Source: Buxus sempervirens (taxonomy: Eukaryota; Streptophyta; Magnoliopsida; Buxales; Buxaceae). Taken from it: a stretch of DNA of 64,000 nucleotides. The position numbers and the translations under genes were made by a program. The stretch spans positions 53,653,283 through 53,717,282 of the forward strand of contig OX387182.1 in assembly GCA_947561395.2 (NCBI GenBank), in the 5' to 3' direction. The notes under the pieces were generated by a model. The model did not search any database and was not told the DNA's origin. It worked only from the letters and a program-made list of their open reading frames with translations. Positions 32,210 to 41,854 of the stretch are shown here, one piece after another; the stretch's first letter is position 1; each line of letters opens with the position of its first letter.

Positions 32210-32317
32210 TGCCCGTAAACTCAGAACGGTTCGGGCATACCCATATTTGCTTCACGGGCGAGCCTGAACCAACTTACATCCACGAGCAAGGGCAACCCGT
32301 ATAGCAAACACGGGCAA
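32210..32317 (+). promoter_or_regulatory. Second palindrome cluster in element B LTR
   Basis: Three inverted repeats of the CCCGT/ACGGG type lie about 0.8 kb downstream of the TATA box. The nested solo LTR likewise has a second palindrome cluster downstream of its TATA (7864-8005). Confidence 0.6.
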
Positions 32318-33049
32318 ATTTAAAAATAACTTAAAAAATGTAATTTTTTGACCCAGTTGGAATCATTCTGACCCGAACCAACATGACCCTGCTCAAAGGG
32401 ATGTTTGGGTTATCTTTAGCCCCTTTGTGGATTGTGGGCCTAGATGGGCCCACCAATACCCTCCTTTGGGCCCAATTATAGGGCCCACCTTTGACTGGCC
32501 CAAACCAGACCCATTTTCAACAAATGGGCTCCAAGCCACTTGATCTTTGGCTCATGGGCCCATTCCAAGCCCATTAAGCCCAAATAAATTGTAAATAAAT
32601 AAAATAACCAAATGGGTTACCCAATAACCCAACTGGGCCCCAAGCCCAATCATGGCAACCCACGGGTCTTCCCACGAGACCCGGGTCCGACCCACTCCAC
32701 TAAATAAAAAGATGAAATCAAAGTAAAGGGACCCACACCTTCAGAGGACCCCGCCAGACCCAATAAACCGCATGCTGGTCTAGGAAGGGTGAAACTGACT
32801 CAAAAACCAGGGAGACCCGAGGGACCCGTCAAACCGACGGGGCGGGCAAGGGTGTCTTAGGACTTCCCCGGACGTAACCGAGGACTTAGCTAGAACTCTG
32901 AAAAGCAGCAGACCAGACTTAGATCTGGATAGGGCAAACACCGTGTCTGCCTGCACCTCTCAGGCAGTCGCGACTCCGAAAGTCCCGAGGCAGGCACAAA
33001 TCCTCCACATGCACCTTGTGTGTGATCTAGGCCAGGTTTAGGTGCGCAC

Positions 33050-33660
33050 AATGGTCAACGTTAGCTCTAAGCTTAAAGATCTTGCCCAGCACGTGACGTA
33101 TCGGATGATTTTGGGTTGTTCGAGGGGCGCCCAAATCTTTGAACTCGCTGAAACCATTGAGGAGGCGTTGAAGTTGTTGGGAGCTTTTAACATGGCCGAT
33201 TTTATTCCCTTGGTTGGTGCATTTGATGTAACGCCCTAGACCCGTACCCAGCAAGATATTATCTGCTCTAGGCCCACAAGTCCTTACGGATTTGTTCTCA
33301 AGGATAACACGAGAAAACTTCCCAGTGGTCACCCATCCTAGCAGTGCTCTCACCCGAGCACTCCTAACTTCGGGGTTCCAAGGGGATTTAGTCCCGTGTT
33401 GTTCCTTAAAAGGCCTCTTGCTTAGTTGGGGGTCTTAAGACTATTTATAGCATTGCCAAATGTTGTGGGATCCCAACCATATGCACATCCTCGCCTGTTA
33501 GCTCCCAGGGAGATTACCCATTCACCTGTCCACACAGGTAGCTAGGATGTCACATTTGATCTCCCGGTATGACTTCTACTATTTTTATACCGGTGCCGGT
33601 TCCGGAGCGTTAATATGGATATGAAGTTAAAGAGGGTATTGACGAATCAAACGAGGTGAT
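33050..33660 (+). pseudogene. Cytochrome P450 fragment (CYP71-clan-like), interrupted
   Basis: 33050-33226 encodes about 59 residues in one frame that match the region of plant CYP71-clan enzymes between helices E and G: VNVSSKLKDLAQHVTYRMIL, then ELAETIEEALKLLGAFNMAD and FIPLVGAFD. Element B inserted just upstream and a Cassandra solo LTR just downstream. After the Cassandra target duplication the frame continues a few residues (DLPV) to a stop; 33600-33660 may be further decayed P450 sequence. No heme-binding region is present. It is the only host-like coding trace in the window. Subfamily is not assignable from this piece. Confidence 0.72.
33227..33554 (-). mobile_element. Cassandra-type solo LTR with 5S rRNA-derived segment
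   Basis: 328 bp from TGTAACGCCC to GATGTCACA (+ strand), flanked by TTTGA at 33222-33226 and 33555-33559. On the reverse strand it starts TGTGACATCC and ends GGGCGTTACA, as Cassandra TRIM LTRs do. About 33310-33395 matches 5S rRNA in reverse (AGGATGGGTGACC, GGGAAGT), including the region of the internal pol III promoter. A CTATAAATAG lies upstream of it. It is a TRIM relic, not a 5S gene. Confidence 0.88.
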
Positions 33661-35329
33661 CATGACAAGTGCTATTAGCAAAAAAAGATCATGACAAGTG
33701 CTTTTTAAAATTGAAACAAAAATATGAAAAGGCATTTCTTATTGAAAAAACGTTTAGCCCTCTAGATGGAGGAGGAAGACGGGGATGAAATCGTTTTCTA
33801 ATAGCAGATGATGCAGTATGACTCTTTAAGGCATAGAGACGTGTCTTTGTATCATTATTACAGTATACTAATTGTAAAATATATACATATCTTGGTTCAG
33901 TTTGGTTCAACCATATAAGTCGGGTTTCAATTCAATTCCATTTGACTTAAACATCACCGAAAACCAAACCAATTTATTTCAGTTCAGAGAATTTGAAACC
34001 AAAACATAACCCAGTGTATTCAAATGCAAACAGAAAGGATCCAAAGTCAAAGCTAGGCATCTTGGAATTTGTCCAAGGGTCCCAGCAAGGACTGAGATTA
34101 TCTACTACATGTCAAGCCTAGTTATAGGTAGGCCCAACAACTGAACTTATTAATGTAGCAAGCAGCTATTGACTACTGTCAAGCTCAACAATAGATCATC
34201 TCAATCACAAAGGCCCAAAGTGAATATCGAGAAAAAAGATTTAGAAAGAATGATCTAAATCGAACCGAATTGACTTAATATTATTATATATAAGCATATA
34301 TATGATAGCATATATAATAAACTTTAAACGTTTACCCTTAAACTTTGAAAGTTTACCCTTAAACTTTGAGGATATTATGAAGAATATCCTTGTTTGAGCA
34401 CAAGCATGTATTGGTCTAACCCGAACCAAACTAAGCTGAATGAATCTCATGTAATTCGGTTCGGTTCGATTTGGACCCAAATCGAACCGAACCGAGTTGT
34501 GATGTCACAATTGTGTGGTTTGCTGTTTTGTTGCTGGCATCTTAAACTTACCATTAATACCTCATGAAAAGGATTTTGAAAATATATGGATTGTTTTATT
34601 GGATGCGCATTACTACTTATTGGGATTTTATATCTCATTCCACTATCTTCAATGTTTTGTTTTCAGATGCTCTTGGAGAGGATGTACCAATTGGGGTAGA
34701 TAATACAGAAGGTACAACAAAAAACCTAGAGTAACACATCATAGCTTATTAGATTTCTTTTATAATTTGATGGAGGAATTGTTAGGAATTTTTTCCTTTA
34801 TGTTAGGTTTTAATAAGAGTTGAGAATAGTTAATTTGCCTTTTAAAATCAAATCTTATATCAATAAAATTGGCGTTTATGTTGAAGTCTTCCGCACTTTT
34901 ATTGAGGTAATAGAATAATTATTTTAGCATATTGAGTTGCACCCCTAGCAGACAGTACTATATATGCAACACAGAAAGATGCATTTCTAACCAACCTACA
35001 CTATATATAACGTGAGGTGTCACTTGGGATTTGCTTTAACCAAACTGCAAGACTTTTCATAACAGCTCATGCACACCATTGTGAAGATATATCAATAAAA
35101 TGGTATAATGGTAAAATATGCTTTAATTTTTCTCAAACTCGATAGTCAATTATACAATTGTTCCCTCCCATGACGTGCAATAGTGCACACACGCACCTTG
35201 CTTGTCGAATATAACACGATTCTACTTAGAAGGAAGAGAATGTTGAAAAATGTAGTCATTGCTATTGTTGTGGATTTGTATTGTTTAATCAGATACCTAT
35301 TCTTTTTAATTTTTCCCTACGGCTAAGCC
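33661..35329. other. Unassigned AT-rich DNA
   Basis: No supported gene. Short open frames show nothing recognisable. It contains a small inverted-repeat element (34257-34494) and otherwise looks like decayed intergenic or intronic sequence. Whether any of it belongs to the P450 locus cannot be judged. Confidence 0.5.
34257..34494. repeat. Small inverted-repeat (MITE-like) element with perfect hairpin
   Basis: AAATCGAACCGAAT at 34257 is inverted at about 34453-34473. The right end alone (34457-34494) is a perfect hairpin with 17-bp arms, CGGTTCGGTTCGATTTG and its complement, around a 4-nt loop. Such CGAACCGAA ends are common in plant short repeats; no target duplication was identified. Confidence 0.4.
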
Positions 35330-35335
35330 ATAGGA

Positions 35336-37438
35336 TTGCTTATCGGGCCAGCACGGCCCATGTGCCCCCTAGCAGGTCGTGCCGTGCTAAAGGGGCCGAG
35401 AAAATGGCCCGTCAAGGCACGGCGGGCTGTGGCCCGACAAGCACACGAACGGCATGGCTGGCATCAAGCGAGCCATTCGGGTCGAGCCGGCCCATTCCCC
35501 CCCCCCCCCCCGAAAAAGTGCTTTTTTGGTCCTTTTTTACAATTTTACCCCCCAACTGTCATATTAGGGGGTATACTTGTGATTGACTGTAAATGACCAT
35601 TTCTACCCTTCCAACAGTCATATTTGGGGTAGAGGTGGTAAAAACAACTTTTGGTTTTCTATAAATAGGCATAACCCTTCTCACTCCAAACCACACCTCT
35701 TCTACAATCTCTTTTACTCTCTTATATATTCTCTCTTACTCTCTTCATCTCTATAGCTATCAAGTAATAGTTTGTTTTTTTTAAAATTGCCCAAGCATGA
35801 AAGGTGGGAAGTGGATTCTGGAGGTTGAAGGCTTCAACTGCAAAGTTCAAGCTTCATTTTCAAGAGGTATTTTTCTATTTAATTTTCTGATTTTAAAATC
35901 ATTATAAATATTATATATATATATATAAGTAAGTCTCTCCTTCTACCTTTCTTATTATTTGAAAGCCTAGTGTAGTGGGTGACATACTATGCAGCTAAGT
36001 GCATCTCTAGGAAAGTTATATCCCAAAGAACGAGTTAATTGCCTAAGGAAACTAGGTTTTAAGTGGGACCGTTTGTAACCCCTCCAGTTAATTAGGAATT
36101 TTCCAAGTGAATTTTTGCATATATTATTCCTCATTTTACTATAGGCAATGTATCACCAAAAAATTTATTATTATATTATTTATTAAGCAATATTTTTTAC
36201 AAATTTGATAATGGACCCTAGGCAGTCTATGTACTTTAACACCGAAGAAAGGGAGTATCTTAGACCCTATTCTAACCCACCTTTTTCTGAAGATTTTGAT
36301 AAGACCCAACCCGCATATAGTGACCCTCCCATCCAAGATCATGAACCTGAGTTGCCTTCCCCCCAAGATCCCACAGAAATGGGATCCTCTTCCCCACCCC
36401 CTAAAAGTAACAAGAGGGCTAGAAACTTTGGTGTCTAGCAAAATTTTGCAATTGAAATTATGGGGAGGGAAGAGAGGGCAGTTTTTAAGCACTACAAAAA
36501 AATTTTAGCTGCAAAAGTTCAAGTGGTATAGGCCACTTGCAGCGACATTTTCAAAAATACCTTCCAAAACATGGCGAACTAGACCCTAGACAAACCCAAT
36601 TTTCCACCGGTAGTGTTAATTTGAGCAACTTTTTTTTTAACCAAAAAGAGACTAGGAAAGAATTTGCCAAGTAAGTATTACAAGAAGAATTACCCTTTAG
36701 ACTAATAGAAAGTAAAAGATTTAATCGTCTAATGACCAAATATCTAGCACCAGAAGATAAACCCTTCTTATGCCACACTCTAAGAAGTGATACTATAACA
36801 TTATAAAAAAAATGAAAAAAGCATTAATAGAAACTTTTCAAACAGTAGTTTTAAGGTGGCTTTAACCTCAAATATCTGGACAATTAGACACAACATAAGT
36901 TATTTAGCTATAATTGTACATTACATAGATAATAATTGGAGTATGGAAAAAAGAATAATAATTTTTGTGTCACTAGATGCTAGATATTTTGGACTAGCTA
37001 TACCAAAGGCTATAGCACGTAATATACAATAGTATAAATTACAAAATAAAATAATGGCTCTAGCACAATGCAAGTGCTAATAATGTTGCAAAAGACATAC
37101 TAAGACAACACTTAAATCTAGATGGATGTTTATTTCATGTTAAATGTACTTGTCACATCCTAAATTTAGTGGTGCAGGATGGCTTAAAAGTTGTGAAATA
37201 TCATTTAACGAATATTAGAGACGCAGTGAGATTTTTAAAACAATCTAGCACAACTGCTAGTGATTTTAAAAATTATTGTGCAAATTGGGGAAATCAACCT
37301 AAAAAAATTACCCTAAATGTTGACCATAGGTGGAATTCAACATATTTAATGCTAGATGCTGCACTAGAATTGAAACAAGAACTTTCATTATTTTTTAAAA
37401 CAAAAGTGTCTAAAAGTGAATTAGAAGAACTTGACTGG
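35336..37438 (+). pseudogene. hAT transposon relic (BED zinc finger / RICESLEEPER-type transposase), truncated by element C
   Basis: The left part (35345-35490) is full of CGGGCC and GGCACGG motifs typical of hAT subterminal regions, followed by a C-run. An N-terminal frame starts at 36211 (MDPRQSMYFNTEERE) and stops at 36438. At 36440-36545 a BED-finger-like segment is recognisable (FKHYKKILAAK), with key cysteines already lost and a stop. After a decayed stretch, 37140-37438 encodes the conserved hAT block CTCHILNLVVQDGLK ... TLNVDHRWNSTYLML. The gene is then cut at 37438 by the LTR of element C; the rest should lie beyond the right edge. Several stops show it was dead or dying before that. 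Confidence 0.8.
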
Positions 37439-39354
37439 TGTGAGACATGGGAAAAAATCACCCGGAGATGATCATCCCTCCGTCAACACGCGGGGCTCGA
37501 TGTAAAAGAGTGGGAGTCGTCACCATCCAATTGTTTAGGGTGTGAATGGACACCAAAAGAATTAAAAACAAGCAAAAAGAGATAAAAAGTGCTAAAAGGC
37601 AAATTCTAGAGTAAAAATAACCCTACTTGAAAATCAAATCCAGAGATGGGTAAGGGGATTAGATTATGAACGGGGGAAGGTGTTAGGCACCCCCATTCAC
37701 CCACACAAGGTGGTTGCCAAGTGTTTATTCATGCTAAAAGAAAATAGAAAGCTTGCTAAAAATCATTGAAACATTGGAAAAGAATCAAACCAATGTGTGA
37801 TATTTTCACATGAGGAATCCAAATGGATTCTAGATCCTCTTTTATGTCAATATCACTTCTGGAATATCACAAAAAGGTGGAAATCACAGTAAAAATTGCA
37901 CAAACCCAAGTTGAGGCAAATCCGGGAAATTTGGTAAAGTAAGGCCATTTCTCTTGAAATTAATCAAACCCAATTTTAAATTAAATCAAACCAAATCCAT
38001 TTGAAAGATTATGGTAAATAAGAGATTCATGCAAAATTTCAAGTTGATCCGGTTGAAAACCTAGGAGTTATGCTCCTTTAAAGTTGCTGCTGGGGATGAT
38101 TAAAAGTGACAAGTAGGCATTATTGGAAAATCACCTAGAAAAATCTACTCCATAGAAATCCGTGAAATTTGGTGTCAATGAAGTCTGTATGGCCATCTTT
38201 CAACAGAAACTAGCTTCATACAAAAATTCATTCGGATGTGCTTTGGGTGACTTCCCGAACAGGCCTCGAGGATCACAGATTGACCCAAAAAAGTGCTGTT
38301 GAGCAGTTCGGAGTAAATCTGCTCTCCATGACACAATTTAAATCAAAAAATTATGAAACCAATTGGATTTAAAAATAGACTCATAAAGGAGTGCCCAGAA
38401 ACAAAAATCACTCAAATCTGATTTAAAACAAACACATGGCGCTCCGTCGAAGTGACAAGTTTTGTATTTAAACCTGAACTGACCAATCAACTTCGACAGA
38501 GAGGTGTCAAAAATCTGCTCGATAGAAATTCATGATTTTTGGTGGGTATAAAATAGACAGCCTCACCTTTCCCGTGGTTCTAGAGAATCACTCCAAAATT
38601 CATCCAGATGATGCAGTTATGAGTGTCCGAAGTTAGGGTACAGTTGCTGTCAAGTAAACCCTATTTTGAAATAAACCAATGCAAAAATGTGACAAAGTGT
38701 GTGCAATTCGTGCAAGATGAACACAAAACCTTTAAAAATCATTTAAAGACATTCCAGAATTGATTGAGGCCATTTATTTGGGATTTATCACAATGAATGT
38801 AATAAATCCCCAAATGTGAGCCTATCCCGCCAAAATAGTGCATTGTATGTGCAAGGGTGAAAATCCATACAAGATCAATACAACAATATAGCAAGCATAC
38901 ATATTCATCAAAACAAGGTTCTAAAACAACCTAGGGTTCCGTTCCATTATCGTTTCCCTTTGTTCTCTCTCCCCGTTAAACACGGTTCTTCAAGATAATC
39001 AAGGGTACTTTGAATATGAAACGGTTTTCAATCAATCACAAGGCTTTATGCTATATAGGTTCTAGCACTAGGGTCAATCCTCAGTCTCGTTTCTCCTAGA
39101 TCCCGCCTCCACGTTTTATGGCTAGGGGGAGTCTCGAGATACTTTGAGCCGGGGAAGGATTTCTACACACATACAAAGGCTTTATTCTACAGAAAGGTAG
39201 AAGAAGAGATCTAGATCTATGAAAGTAAATAAAGAAAATAAAGGAGGGTTGAGGCTTACCTGGGGTTCTGGAAGCAATCCGGTAGCGGTTCCCTTCTTCA
39301 CTCGGAGCTCTTCGATTTCCAAATTCTTGGCCATTTGCTTGAGGAGGAGCTTCC

Positions 39355-39362
39355 TATTTATA
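39355..39362 (-). promoter_or_regulatory. LTR TATA box (element C)
   Basis: TATAAATA on the reverse strand, equivalent to 1692-1699 of element A. Confidence 0.75.
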
Positions 39363-39518
39363 GGCAAAGGTTAGGGTTGTTGGTAGACACAACTTAATGT
39401 CTAGAACCCCCCAACCTTAACCCTAAGGCTGTTCCCGAGATTTCCCCTCATTTAATGAGGGACATGATGGTAACAAGTGATTTCTCTCGGAAAACCCTAA
39501 TTTTGAGCAAAAACTAAT

Positions 39519-39660
39519 GTATCCGGCATCTCAAGCCGGATACACTAGAGATTTAATGTATCCGGTATATGATACCGGATACACTAAAGGCTCTTTGTAT
39601 CCGGCACTTTAGACCGGATACGAAGGAATGTACTTGTATCCGGCCTGAGTTGCCGGATAC
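39519..39660 (-). promoter_or_regulatory. Palindrome array in element C LTR
   Basis: Four GTATCCGG-N9-CCGGATAC units at 39-bp period. The ninth arm bases pair as C/G or T/A in three of the four. Confidence 0.9.
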
Positions 39661-39751
39661 AGGTAAAAAACTCATTTTCTCCAATTTTTGTGCTGGCTTT
39701 AAAGGAGATGATGATTTTTGATGATTGTTTGTGAAATTTGGGGTGTCTACA

Positions 39752-40157
39752 ACTGCCCCTCTTTGCGGGAGCTGCGAAGCAGTGAGTTGCAAAGATTAGA
39801 CAAGCCCAAATTGCACTCTCTTAAGCATGATATGCTTGATTTAATTCAATTTTGTAAAAAAGCAATTTTTGGGTGAAGATTTGCCAAAAAGCCCTAACTT
39901 TAAGGGGGGCATCTCTCCAAGAGTTCTTAAATTCCACCGAGCACTTGTGGCTGTGAAGTGGATTTTAAGCCCAAAAACAGGGATTTTTTGAAAACTAATT
40001 TTTTATCAAGCCAAGTTGAAAATTGAGTGGATATCATCCTTTTGACCAGCACATTTCCCAAGGTTGTCCCAAATTCCACTGAGCTCTTGTGGCTGTGAGG
40101 TGGATTTCAAGACAAAAGTAGGATTTGTGAGAAAATAGCAGAAGTTATAGCACATTT
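39752..40157 (-). other. Polypurine tract and pre-LTR spacer of element C
   Basis: The plus-strand primer tract lies at 39752-39766 (reverse strand GCAAAGAGGGGCAGT). The remainder is the counterpart of 25260-25652 in element A, with the doubled TCCAC...GTGGAATTT block. No gene. Confidence 0.7.
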
Positions 40158-40356
40158 TGCTCTTTTTCTTTTCTTTTTCTTTTTCTTTTTTTTTCCTTTT
40201 CTCTTTTTTTCTTTTTATTTTTTCCCTTTTTTTCTTTTTTTTTCTTTTTTTCTTCTTCTTTTTCTCTCTTTTTTTCTCCTTTTTTCTCTTTTCTTTTCCC
40301 TTTTTTCTATTTTTCTTCTTCTTTTTCTCTTTTTTCTGTTTTTTTCTGTTTTCCTT
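40158..40356 (-). repeat. Long polypurine tract (element sense) at the aORF1 promoter, element C
   Basis: About 200 bp of nearly pure C/T on the + strand, directly before the two aORF1 palindromes. It corresponds to 25090-25259 in element A. Confidence 0.8.
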
Positions 40357-40357
40357 T

Positions 40358-40421
40358 GTATCCGGCATGTTTAGCCGGATACGAATAAGTCTGTTTGTAT
40401 CCAGCCTGAGTTGCCAGATAC
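40358..40421 (+). promoter_or_regulatory. Palindrome pair upstream of aORF1 (element C)
   Basis: Units at 40358-40382 and 40397-40421, 39 bp apart; the second has point changes (GTATCCAG / CCAGATAC) that are themselves nearly symmetric. The TATA-like TTTTATTAAG at about 40427 is weaker than in A. Confidence 0.85.
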
Positions 40422-40435
40422 ACAGCCTTTTATTA

Positions 40436-41854
40436 AGTCGCGCACGACCGCGACTTCCCATTTGTTTTACTTTTGCTCCGATTCTTCAGACCAGCTACTG
40501 GCTTTCTCCCGACGACTTCTCCATCTTCTCCGACCATCTCCGACACTTCCTTGAGCTCCGGTGACGCCTATTGCTGCCGGCGACAGTCTGTGACTCTGGC
40601 GACACTCTCCTGCCGCGATCGAGCCCTAACTCCCTTGATTCCACGCTGTTCGTCGGTGATTCTTGGATGTCGGCAATCTTACAGCGACTGTTCATTGCCC
40701 ATCTCTTCCGCACACTCTCTGGGGAGTTCGCCTGGCTCTTAGCACTTGCTGCTCAACTTCCCTTTGCCAATCAAATAGTAAGTGTTCATTCGGCCTCATC
40801 AAACAAATTTTTTTTCTGCATATCTTATATACTGAATTGCCCTACTCGATCAATTCTAACAGCATATCCTGCCCTGATTGTTGGTTAGATTTGGTTTTTT
40901 GTAAGCACTTGCTCATTCTTCTATTGCTCTTGCCGAAATTGGGTAGCAAATTTGTTCCAATTCTTAGTATCCTTCATTCCCAAGCTTGAGCTGGAATTGC
41001 AATTGTTGATGATCCATGCTATTGCAATGTTCTAATTTATGTTTGACTTGATTGGAATTTCTGGTAGTGAGGAATTTCTGCTTGTATTGAATACCATGCT
41101 GCTCCCTTTTTTCTTCAATTCTTGGTTCATGACTGCATTGTTTATTGGGTGATTCCCTTGCATTGACTGATTGAGCATGATTAGATGCCACTTTTCTCCT
41201 TTGTTGATATCAAATGTATGATGGCCTTGTTGATGTTTACCCATGACTAAGATGCTATTGCTTGCCTTCTTCATTGATCCTGCCAGTTTTCTGTTTGTCA
41301 GTGGAATCTGATTGCCTGGTCCTTTGAATGATAGGCTGCTTAATGCCATGCTTTAATTTGGATTTTCATGCCATGTTGCAATTGACCCATGCTGCATTTT
41401 TGATTGTAATATCATGCTTGTAATTGGGGGCTGCAATTATGCTATAATTCTCTCCTTGACCGGAATTCTGCCTGTTGCACCTGAACCATGTTGTGATTTT
41501 CCTCTGCCTAGACTCCTGATTCACAATTTTCCTTTGATCCTCCTCACAAGCTATGGCTTATTCCTTTCCCTCAGTTTGCTTCGGTGGTAGTATACTTCTG
41601 ATTAATGTGTTGCTCCACTTGTCAGAACACTTCCATGATTGATCTTTGGGACTTCATCCCTATGTAGGAGCCCTGAAATAGGTTGGCAAATATTAGGTAG
41701 AGAACAAATGCTAATCCTATAAGATTCCCGATGAACCGAAATCTAGGCTAAAATCAAGGTAATTTGAACTAAAACCTAGATTAAGAGCAAGGTAAGATTC
41801 CTGATAAACAAAGTAGGATAAATTTGAACTGAAACACTTCCCTGTTGCATGTAG
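40436..41854 (+). other. aORF1 leader and 5' UTR intron (element C)
   Basis: Leader sequence similar to element A (GTCGCGCACGACCGCGACTT, then TCTCCGAC and GCCGGCGACA blocks) to a donor-like site near 40790 (ATA|GTAAGTG). An intron-like AT-rich stretch follows to the acceptor TGCATGTAG at the ATG (41855). The small frames inside are not supported as genes. Confidence 0.5.

Larger units (their letters stand above)
30630..33049 (+). repeat. 3' LTR of element B
   Basis: 2420 bp from TGTTATCACC to GTGCGCACA, followed at once by P450-like coding sequence. U3 holds a palindrome array and TATA box (31398). The downstream half (32400-33000) is rich in GGGCCCA-type motifs and matches the nested solo LTR in reverse. 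Its 5' partner lies left of the window, so no target duplication can be tested. Confidence 0.82.
37439..39751 (-). repeat. 3' LTR of element C
   Basis: 2313 bp; on the reverse strand it runs from TGTAGACACC (39751) to CTCACA (37439). Palindrome units start at 39519, 39558, 39597 and 39636, exactly 39 bp apart. The TATA box is at 39355-39362 and the splice donor near 39261. It matches 62278-64000 closely, including sequence at the 33-bp segment missing from the 5' LTR of A. Confidence 0.93.

Noticed and set aside
33310..33395. 5S rRNA gene
   Set aside because: Only a diverged 5S-like segment, inside a 328-bp LTR with target duplication; it is the Cassandra-derived 5S domain.
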